Origin: Yarrowia lipolytica
Lineage: Eukaryota; Ascomycota; Dipodascomycetes; Dipodascales
DNA length: 64,000 nt
Assembly: GCF_001761485.1 (NCBI RefSeq)
Contig: NC_090770.1
Coordinates: forward strand, 186,001-250,000
Direction of reading: 5' to 3'
In this document: in pieces, positions 11,172-19,953 of the stretch
Numbering within the stretch: position 1 is the stretch's first letter
How the letters are laid out: each line of letters begins with the position of its first letter
Notes under the pieces: generated by a model
Told to the model about the DNA's origin: nothing
The model's input: the letters and a program-made list of their open reading frames with translations, nothing else
Databases searched by the model: none
Position numbers and translations under genes: made by a program

Positions 11172-11420
11172 GTGATTGAAAAGACCACAACTAGAAGGTT
11201 CGAGCACTTTTCTCCCTCGCACCCAGATGTGTGTGAGAACGAGGGTTCCAGTGCTTTCTCCCTCACACACTCCAACTCCCCTCCTCTGCCACCGCTCGTC
11301 ACCTTCCACAGCCCCAATCTAACTTCCCTGTATCAAGATGGACTATATAAAACGCGAATTCGACTCCATTCAACTCCAAATTTGACGATGTCGTTTTTTG
11401 TTTTTTTGGGTTCGAAGTAG
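11172..11420 (+). promoter_or_regulatory. Promoter-like region with no gene behind it
   Basis: A canonical TATATAA at 11344-11350 is followed 38 bases later by an ATG (11388) preceded by a pyrimidine/adenine-rich leader, as in real yeast genes, but the frame stops after ten codons. Upstream are two near-copies of a 25-bp element starting GGTTC and containing TTCTCCCTC (about 11198-11223 and 11244-11268). It looks like the surviving promoter of a lost gene or of a non-coding transcript. Confidence 0.35.
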
Positions 11421-13262
11421 TGCATAAAGTTTTCTTCTCATTAGCCCCTGCATTATCAACGCTAAGGCCAGAAATACATCTCGACGTTAGTTTATGCCCG
11501 ATGAAATAAGCTTCGTGAAACTGGCCTGATTCCCGGACAAGTTTAAGGCCTTGCAAGTTTATGGCACCTCATTTAAGATTACTCAACATTTTGTTAATAG
11601 CTTAATTTTACTCAACAGATTTCTTGGAGATGATCATAATACGGACCATAGATCCACTAGCTTTCAACTAACTCTATACAGATTGTTCCAACAAATGGAG
11701 CATGCAATAGAGTTTGTGTTTCATTTCGTTTGTGAAGAATTAATTGAAATATTTTAACCTTGTTTAATTCCGAAACTTTGCTCAACAGATTACCGACATT
11801 ATGTAGAGTAACCTTAATCGGAGGTTCCCCACTTTAAGAATGGGTATCCTCAGGTGAGTCTTTGGAGTCACGTGACTATGAAATCACGTGATTTAGTTGT
11901 ACCAGGACATATGAGTACGAGTAGCTACTAAAGTACGTACCAGTGTCAACTGAGCGAGCTCGTTACGTCGAGCGTTCGGATCCAGATAACGCGAATGAAG
12001 AATAAGATGAAGAATTAGAGTCTGTAGCTGAGAGCTTTGTACAGTGTTGTGGGGATAGGGTAACGCACTCCATTATCCTACCTGCTTACTAAGAGTACCT
12101 TCACACCTTGAGAATATACTGGGGCAGGGTTGTTGTCCAGGTTTCTACACATAAACTCAAATTCATTTAGAGTTAGACTATGCAGCCCCCCCCCGAATGG
12201 TCCTGATGTATATTATGTTGGAATTTTCAAGGCTTAAAATTGGTAGCCCCTAATGAATAAAATGGTATCTGAATAATGTACTATGAATCACTCCAACCAG
12301 GGCTTCTAATCCTAACATCGACAATGTCGGAAACGGTTATGTGCCTGATTAGGAATATAGTCATTTTTATTGAAGTTGTTTCGTACGGGAAAAATATCTC
12401 GCGTAGTGACGTTACCTGATTCAAGCCACAAGTGCTGGAGTTATATGGGGCCCTCTGATAATTGCTATTAGGATTGCTTCATCGTAGGCCCCGTACTTGT
12501 AAACCAACTGCTGATCGAGAGTCTCGATCTATTTGACTATGCCGTATCGTACAATGTACTCCAGAGTTGACTTGGAAGTCGGGGCATGATGTGTCTCTGT
12601 CATGTTTAAATGGAACGAGATCTCGTACGAGCTCACCTGTATGATCCATAGTACTTGGAGTACTTCAGTACAAGTACGACTTGGATTGCTTCTACCTCTA
12701 TTGGTAGAGCTTCTCGTAGCCCACCCTGGCTCTTAAGAGACAGATTGCCACGTCTGACAATCCACTCAAGCCCAAAGGGAGGCTCATTGGTGGATTTTTT
12801 GTTTGTTGGAAGGCCCAATAGGCTCCATTTAGTTAACCCAGTGTCCATGGTTTGCAGAGGAGAGGAGAGGACCACAAGACGCGCTATGCTCCTCCTCCAT
12901 CAGGCTAACCCGAGAAGATCAGGTCATGAATCGGTGCCGTCATACGGTACCTTTCTGGTCCGCAGAGCCCCAGTGGATTGACTGGCCAGAGAGCGAAGAC
13001 GGAATGTAAACGGGTCACGTATTACGATTCGCCCCCCTTTTTTTTTTTGTTCTGGCAAAGATAGCTTCTAGAGAACTTCAAAGCCGGTGTTGACTAGCGG
13101 GTCTTGACACAAAGGCTTGTTACCACCCAGGATCCTCGATCTGCATCGCCCAAGCTTCTAATCATCAGAGGGACGAGGTCATAATGGTCCAAAGGAGACC
13201 ACAAGTGACTCCACAGACTGATACAAGACCGCGAGTGGGTGAGTTTTAGCGGATAGACGAGG
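11421..13262. other. Gene-desert segment
   Basis: Two TCACGTGA boxes lie within 20 bases at about 11875-11893. A GTGAGT donor-like site follows a short ATG frame near 11855, but I find no matching acceptor. The block 12620-13010 is less AT-rich and carries open frames on both strands without ATG starts, perhaps an eroded element. A poly-C/poly-T run lies at 13031-13050. Confidence 0.35.
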
Positions 13263-13318
13263 AGTCGAGTCGAGTCGAACCGAGAACATTCTTCAAGTAC
13301 TCTACCAGCTGCTCCGCA
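13263..13318 (-). pseudogene. tRNA-like fragment (A-box and B-box relic)
   Basis: On the minus strand GAGCAGCTGGTAGAG resembles a tRNA D-arm/A-box, and about 25 bases later GGTTCGACTC matches the B-box. The anticodon arm is shortened, and the acceptor strands do not pair. It is therefore a tRNA relic or a tRNA-derived repeat end, not a working gene. Confidence 0.3.
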
Positions 13319-15051
13319 CGAAAAAAGCCCTTCCTTCCCACACAAACTGTCTCTAGAACTGTTTAGTCTTGGGGGGGTTTTCATCTACATGGCGCGAGGC
13401 CACCAGAGAAAAACCCCTGAAAAACAGAGGTTTCCAAAAACAAAAAAAAGGCAGATTAAGAGTCTCAACCCTGACAAACCCGGTTTATATGTCTTTGGCT
13501 GAATCCCTGCCATCATGCGCCGCTGCAAGGTAAACCGGACCAATATAATTATGGTGGATTGGGCAATTGGGGAAATGTAGAAATAACCAGAGAGACGAAA
13601 AAATGGGGAAAAATGGCTACAAAATACCTTTATTTGTCGTTTGATTCGTGTTTTTTTATTTTTATTTACTTTTGGCTAGTTTGTGGACTTCAGTGACACT
13701 GTTTAGATGGACTGGCTGTCTGCAGATCATCTGGTTTCGGTAGCACTCCAGGGAGATAGAGCTGCGGTTTTTGAGGTCAAACTTGGACCAATGGCAGCAT
13801 TCTAGAAGCTCTCAATCGATTTATATTTTCACATTTTCTATTGCTTCTAAATTGCAGCTTCAACGGGACCAAGCCGGCTTCTATAGTATGTTATGTACAG
13901 TATGTATAGTGCATTACTTTCCTGGAATGATAGATTTTTGGTTTGTCGCATTTTGGTCGATTGATTGGCATTAGTAAGCATTATCCCCGTAGTTGTTGCA
14001 CTGAGAGAGGCTCGAAACCTGTCACTTTACCCGAATTCCGTCCATTCCGAGCTCATTTTTACCACCCCAGAGATACCCATTAATGTTGAAACCGCATCAC
14101 CGAATATTAGAGTTTGTCATCCTGAAATAATATTCCAATTAATTTATTTAGTCACGTGACACGGAGGGGGAATCTTTTTGGGACCTTGAAAATGGGATGA
14201 GGAGTGTCATTTTTCGCGTCAAAATGTGCCAAAGATGTTATTTGATGCCGTTCAATGGTCTCTGACTAATCTAGAGCCGGCGGTGGTGCCTTTGGCCCAT
14301 TCTGGCAGTCTGTGACATGTAGAGAACATTTTGATTAGTCCTGAAAAGTGAGTCAACTTGTTCAATTGAGTCTAGAGGCGTCCAAGTTGACAGTAGTCGA
14401 CAGAGATATTTCCATCGATCGATTGCGACGTTCAATTCAGTCCACAGCACCAGTTCCTTGAGTCCACAGCACCCGTTCCTTGAGTCCACAGCACCGGTTC
14501 GCTTGAGTCCACAGCACTGGTTCGCCTGAGTCAACATCATCAGTTGTTCGTTGAGTCCACAGCACCGGTTGGTTCCTCAATGGCCCCTCAATTTAGTCGG
14601 CTGGTAATCCCGCTATTTTCACTGGTTCTGGCCTCGCTGTAACGAACCATTGCGTGAAGTAGTGGGTGTAGATCTAGCTTGATTGGCGGTAATACTCTTC
14701 TACTATCATTACCCTTAGTTGGCAATATTTGTTTAGAAGCAAAGGCTCTTAACAACTCCCCAACAAAACTCCACTAATGTATATAACTGTCGAACCAAGA
14801 TGTCTCCATCAATTCTTGCCCATCATCACGGATACTGCACCTGAAGCTCCTAGAGGGATTGACACCGACTCTAGAACCCCTCAATATCCATAATACCGTA
14901 AACATTGCCCCAGACTCACTCTGACCTGTATGATAGTACATGTTAGTCAGCCCCATCAGAAGACCAGCCATTCCTTCTGATATTATTCAGTGGATCAGGC
15001 CTTTTGGGGCTTCTGTGGTCGAAGAGTTGTCATTCTGGCCCTAATCGCACA
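13319..15051. other. Gene-desert segment
   Basis: Contains a 25-bp minisatellite (14438-14575), a TCACGTGA box at about 14152 and AT-rich stretches. No gene is recognised. Confidence 0.35.
14438..14575. repeat. Minisatellite, unit about 24-27 bp, six copies
   Basis: Copies of GAGTCCACAGCACCGGTTC followed by a variable CCTT/GCTT/GCCT/GTT tail. Copies differ by single bases, and one (near 14527) is strongly diverged. It lies in non-coding DNA. Confidence 0.85.
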
Positions 15052-15059
15052 TATATATA
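15052..15059 (+). promoter_or_regulatory. TATA box before the small zinc-finger-like frame
   Basis: TATATATA 47 bases upstream of the ATG at 15106, with a pyrimidine-rich leader between. It supports the small frame being transcribed. Confidence 0.35.
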
Positions 15060-15105
15060 CCCCATTGGCTGTCCATCGTCCAGATCACTCGCCATAATCC
15101 ATAAC

Positions 15106-15315
15106 ATGTCCCGGAACGCATACCGACCGCCTACCGTCCCCCTAGACGAGTACATCTGGTGCAAGTCGCACAAGATGTTTGTGAGTCCAGACGGGCTTCG
15201 TATCCACAAGATTGTTTGCAAAGGGCCGTTTACCTTGGCACGGACTACCTTACGAGGAGTAATTGGTAATTTAATGGATATGCTGTGTGTACATCCTGTA
15301 GTGTACATAGCATAG
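15106..15315 (+). CDS. Possible small CHHC zinc-finger-like protein
   Basis: A 69-codon frame with a good ATG context (ATAACATG) and a TATA box 47 bases upstream. Residues 20-43 read W-C-x2-H, a short loop, then L-x-x-H-x3-C, which could form a CHHC zinc knuckle. The C-terminal 18 residues (after about residue 51) are hydrophobic and less convincing, so the true protein could end in another exon: a weak donor-like GAGTAATTGG occurs near 15260. I do not recognise a family. It could be a chance frame in a desert, or the first exon of a decayed C2H2-type gene. Confidence 0.35.
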   Translation: MSRNAYRPPTVPLDEYIWCKSHKMFVSPDGLRIHKIVCKGPFTLARTTLRGVIGNLMDMLCVHPVVYIA

Positions 15316-16683
15316 TACTGTACCGCCATTCGAGTCCAGGCGCCCACTGGATAGACCCTCTACATTGTCCGTCATCTCACAGCTTTGTCATCTCACAGCT
15401 TCGTCACTTCATAGCTGCGTCATCACCCTTCATCGCTGTCCTGGAATTCAGTGTTCTCTCTCCTTCAAGACATGGACTGGATCGTCTCCATCACTAGACT
15501 TCTCATCGGCCCCTCTGGATCAAGAGCCATTGATAATACTCCAGATATGAGTCACAAACGCAAGCCGTGGCCAGCAGGCCAGATCCTCCTTGTTTTTGGC
15601 GGTCCATGTTAGACACATTCTCTCCATACACCAAACATACAACGATGCAGTAAAGAACGGTATGTACAGTACGAGACATGTGTATATAATAGTTAACTAC
15701 ACCAAAGGGGTTTGTTTCCGTGGGTATGAACAATTGCACAAGCTGTGTTCATGGTGCACTGTAGCACTTGATCTCAGGCTCCATATTGACGATACAACGA
15801 GGAAGTATACACACAATCCCTAACAGCTGCTTGGTACGGTAGATACAACGCTCGATCACTTTAGTAAACATTTCTCATCCGTGTTGCTAATTTGCTGATC
15901 ACACCCGACCATTCACGGCAGAATTGGAGAGAAACATCACCAGTATTGGTCCCTGGTAGGCTGGGGTGTACAAGCAGAACATCGCTAAGACCAGCCGAAA
16001 GGAGGTGGCTTGCAGGAGGTTCCCAAGCAGTGATCTCGTCAGTTTTGAACTCCCTTCTCGCCTATCTTGAGTGAGAATGACCCCAGTGACAACTTCACAA
16101 TGATCATGGGTCTTGTTTTCTACTTGATCGTGACAATTTGAAACATCGTAGGCCGCTAACCATCTACGTCTCGCCTATACGCTCATAAAAGTACACTAAC
16201 ACTGGCTATTGCATCAGTCTGGATTATGTTGTATATATTTATGGCCTCTCTATATACTCATACCACTCAGAAACATCCTACATTGTTCGGGAAGAAGCGC
16301 AGTCGAACTCTGCAGGTTGCCGGTAGCCGCTTGAGATAAACACCTGCTCCACCTGATCTCTTCATTCTGATAGCGATGCGACTACGTGGGACCCGCAGTT
16401 ACTGTCGACTCCAGAAAAAGAATCAAGCATGTGAGGTGGTCGGTTCAGACATGATGAACGATAGTACAGTATGTACTGTACCTGACGGATCCACTTCTGA
16501 TCTCTCGATCATTTGAACTGCAGGTTCCATTTGGAATTTTCAACAACTCTTCATCTCCCCCTAGGCTGAGAGATTGAGGCTGTTGGGTAACGTTTTCTGC
16601 GTCGAACTGCGTCTAACCATCTTGGGATTGTGTCAGTTCGGGCATAATTACTTCCGGCAGCCCCTGCCTGAAGAATCTGAACC
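15316..16683. other. Intergenic region downstream of the BTB gene
   Basis: No gene is called. A tRNA-like word set (AGTTCGACTGC on the minus strand near 16301) has no paired arms and no T-run, so I do not call a tRNA. GTACAGTATGTACTGTAC, a palindromic word seen many times in this window, occurs at about 16467. Confidence 0.4.
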
Positions 16684-17757
16684 CTACTCAGCCCTCATCT
16701 TACCAGCCATGGCGACCGAGACATCAGAAAACAACGCGACCAGTTCATCCTTCTCAAGATGCTGTATCTCGCGCTTGAAATCGTCCACCGCAGGCATAAG
16801 CTGCTGGATTCTGGCGGAAGCGTGGTCTCGGACCTGTTCATCCTGTGCCCTGAAGCTCTTCTGCCACAATAACAGCGCTTGCTGAAAGTCCATGGGTTCA
16901 CTCTTGACCTTGGTTTTGGCCAACTCCAGCAGCTCGGGCAGATTGTACATTCGCGCATTGAGAATGAGATTGGCGGCATCGTGAAACTCCATTTGCAGCT
17001 CTTCTCCGTACAGATAGCTCATCAGCACGTCAAGCGTGCTTTTGGGCATGGGCAACTTGATCCGATGCTGAGGTTCGTTTTCCTGCTTCACACGCAGCAT
17101 ATCTCGAAAGAAAGGCCATACTCCCTGCAAAACGGCCTTGTGGACCTCCACGGTCTCTCCCTCTTCGCTCATGAGCTTGAAATCCGAGCCCGCGGTATTT
17201 CTGATGCGAGACAGTCCCGTGGAGTGAACCGAGGTCTGCTTGGTGAGAAAGTGGGCCATGCCCAATCTGGTCTGTGCGCTGAATCGGCGTGAGGAACAGG
17301 TCTCCCAATTGGCGTCCAGTAAGAGCAACGTGCTGTCAAAAAGAAAGGTGTTTTGGTCAATGGCGAAACAGGTGGCGCCCGTTTTTGGTTTTCTTCTCCA
17401 CCAACCCAGTACTCCGGATCGATGCACCACTCCTTCTTCGTCGTTGTAGAACTGCAGACATACACTGAGCCAGCCGGGGCCTTTTCTCTCGCAAAGAACA
17501 ATGTAGAAGATTCCCACGTCTTTGAGTGAGCATTGGGCGACAATCCTGTCTTTTATTTCGTCCTCAAAATCCTCTCTGGTGCATTCTGTCCGTTTTCCCC
17601 CGATTGGTTTCGGGTTCTTTGGTGTTTTGGTCTGTTTTTTCGTTCTTGTCGTTCCCGTTCTTGTAGTTCTCGTTCTTGTCGTTCTCGTCCTCGTCATTGT
17701 CGTATCCGTCGTATTTCGTGTCTCTCGCGTTTCTGCCATCTCTTGATTATCAGCCAT
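16684..17757 (-). CDS. BTB/POZ domain protein with MATH-like N-terminal region
   Basis: The first ATG on the minus strand is at 17755-17757, giving 357 residues; the open frame extends a little upstream but only through a GTG. Residues 21-39 are a low-complexity TRT/RTT tract followed by a Lys-rich stretch, perhaps a nuclear signal. Residues about 60-175 contain W..VCLQFY and similar strands and may be a diverged MATH domain (inference). Residues about 191-300 are a BTB/POZ domain: SDFKLMSEEGETVEVHKAVLQ, the FFRDML helix, LPMPKSTLDVLMSYLYGEEL, then the BACK-like LILNARMYNLPELLELAKTKV. Such proteins often act as Cul3 adaptors. Two ACGCGT boxes lie 72 and 99 bases upstream. A decayed paralogue lies at 25084-25742. 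Confidence 0.8.
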   Translation of the reverse strand: MADNQEMAETRETRNTTDTTMTRTRTTRTRTTRTGTTRTKKQTKTPKNPKPIGGKRTECTREDFEDEIKDRIVAQCSLKDVGIFYIVLCERKGPGWLSVCLQFYNDEEGVVHRSGVLGWWRRKPKTGATCFAIDQNTFLFDSTLLLLDANWETCSSRRFSAQTRLGMAHFLTKQTSVHSTGLSRIRNTAGSDFKLMSEEGETVEVHKAVLQGVWPFFRDMLRVKQENEPQHRIKLPMPKSTLDVLMSYLYGEELQMEFHDAANLILNARMYNLPELLELAKTKVKSEPMDFQQALLLWQKSFRAQDEQVRDHASARIQQLMPAVDDFKREIQHLEKDELVALFSDVSVAMAGKMRAE

Positions 17758-17828
17758 GAGATCAATGGTACTGTACTGTAGCACGTTTAGTAGGCAGTAT
17801 GTACAGTACGTACTGTAACCATATCACG

Positions 17829-17861
17829 ACGCGTCGATTATGTAAAGTAACTTTGACGCGT
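17829..17861 (-). promoter_or_regulatory. Two MluI cell-cycle boxes (MCB)
   Basis: ACGCGT at 17829-17834 and at 17856-17861, 27 bases apart and directly upstream of the BTB gene. In budding yeast ACGCGT binds MBF (Mbp1/Swi6) and drives G1/S transcription. Pairs of boxes close to an ATG are the usual arrangement. Confidence 0.55.
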
Positions 17862-19739
17862 TTCAACCGTGACGGTGAAAAAACCGGAAAAAAACCGGGA
17901 AAAACGGAGAACAACCGAACTATTGACCCAGAGATATGATGCTCAAATGCCCATTGTTTCAGTCGAATATGTCACCTCCATACCCAATGACCACTTAGTC
18001 GGCTTTTACCGCTCTCATTACACACAAAAATACATCTATAACCCCTTTGTACTGTCCTCGGAGGCACTGGCCTAACCACTCGTTTCACATTCCTCCCTAT
18101 TAACCATGATGACTCTTGTCCAAACAGAATCTCCTCGGGAGTTGGCTTGAATTGCAACACAGCGCGAATTGGGCTGACTTTGGTGCGGTTTTGACAATGC
18201 CAAAAGTCCATCTTCATGCCAAAACCGCATCATCATCCTTCAGAGCACCCAGGGCATGTTTCTCAGTCGAAAAGTGTCCAGTAAGAATGGAAGATCCATT
18301 GTGTGATCAAACAACAAGTCGCTCTGGCAGCTTGTGTACAAACGACGACCCAGCAATACAATCAATGAATGTTGAGTTGGGTACTTACTGTAGATAGGGC
18401 TGGTCAGTGGTAGAGTATTGTATGTACCAGCGATAGAGGACTGTATGTATTGTGTACACGTACTGTAGGGACTCAAGGGACTACTCCTTCATATAATATA
18501 TTCTTGTCTGAAAGATCCAGCTCGACTGCGTGTAACGCCTGTGTGACGCCAATCAGCAAAGACCCACAAGCGTCACCAATTCCAAGTCTGTACTTACGAC
18601 GATGGATCCAGAGAACCTGACTTGGAACCCACGGAGATCTAACAAGTAACCATTAGTTTCAACCGGAAGCCAACAGTTCCTCCGTCGTACCATCTCTTTT
18701 CCTCCAGTATATCATCACCGTGACATATGTATGGACTTCTTCAGCTCAATAGTTCCTTGTCGTTGAGCAGGTCACAGGCCACAAGCCAGTATCCACAGAG
18801 ATGTCTTACATGCACGGAGATATCTTACATCCACCCCCCTAGAACGGATTTATCGATCTCGATCTAGACTGTGGTTCACAGGTGTGCTTCTGCCGTGGTC
18901 TACCAGTGGTAAATCGCGAACGGAAGGTCTTGTCGGCAATGATAAGAGACGGTGGAGAACCCCAGTGATTTTCCAAATGATTTTATATCAATTTCTCCCC
19001 TTGACCCTCGTTTTGGTTGTCTTTGGCAACTATGATACTCACTCCAAGAATCACTAAGACTCACTAAGACTCACTAAGACTGACCCTGAGACCCACTCTG
19101 AGATGTGTAATTGGAACAAACTGTGATCCGACGACTTCCCGAGCCCCTCTGTTCATGATAATCCCCCAATTGAACTTCACGACTGGTGATATGGACGGAT
19201 CAGAGCGATAGACCTCGTTCAAACATACCTCTACCGCAGCCTTCACACCAACAGCAGGGTATCCTCGAGTCCTCCATTTTCCGGTCCAATCTTTTTGGTC
19301 AAATACTGTTTTCAAATACCGCAGTATTTACAGATAGAGGGCCTTTTTGTTTTTCTTTGTTTTTTTTTGTAGTTACTGCACTCTAGTCAGGATTTACTCA
19401 CGATAATGATATTTTACTTAAGAATCCAAGTAAAAAGTTTGGTCAATGCGAACATTTAGATACTATTCTCCGTCTAAAACAAAATATTCCCAACAATTCC
19501 CAACTAAATTAGGGAACATAAAACTAGACTCCCGAACCTTAGACCTTTCGACTTCATTATAGGTCTCATTAAACAGATATAGAGATTACTAATTGGTAAT
19601 AAAAAGTGTTTCAATGCTTCCCAGTCCATTGTAAACAGGTTTCAAACCCCACAATTCTGTCAAACCAGTTTTTCATTCACCGTATTAGTCATCAGGATTC
19701 CCAATTAATGTCTCCTAATTTCCCCCACGTAACGCTTCA
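17862..19739. other. Intergenic region between BTB gene and tRNA-Asn
   Basis: Contains AT-rich DNA, a triplicated ACTCACTAAG at 19048-19080 and poly-T near 19360. Open frames are short and unrecognised. Confidence 0.4.
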
Positions 19740-19834
19740 GACTTCGTGGCCAAGGTTGGTTAAGGCGTACGAACTGTTAGTCAACCTAAAGGGCCGCCAT
19801 CGTAAGATCGAGAGTTCGACCCTCTCCGAGGTCG
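19740..19834 (+). tRNA. tRNA-Asn (anticodon GTT) with intron
   Basis: Acceptor strands GACTTCG and CGAGGTC pair (one G-T), with discriminator G as in yeast tRNA-Asn. The D-arm TGGCCA...GGTTGGTTA...AGGC, the T-arm GAGAG-TTCGACC-CTCTC and the anticodon region CTGTTA closely follow yeast tRNA-Asn. The 95-nt gene leaves about 20 nt for an intron just 3' of the anticodon, and part of that intron (AAC) can pair with GTT. A T-run at about 19839-19848 is the Pol III terminator. Compared with the yeast tRNA there is an extra G in the D-loop and an extra A before the anticodon loop, so the anticodon stem TACGA/TCGTA closes an eight-base loop. These may be assembly indels or signs of decay. Confidence 0.8.
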
Positions 19835-19953
19835 TCTGTTTTTTTTTTACATGGAAAAACTGAACGAGTTTTTTTTAATAATATACAGTGCACACGTGAC
19901 TCATTTAATTTCAACCACGTGACTTAATCTCTCCTCCTAATTAAAATGCAATT

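Noticed and set aside
16285-16345. tRNA-like word AGTTCGACTGC on the minus strand
   Set aside because: No pairing arms or terminator; a single B-box-like match is expected by chance.
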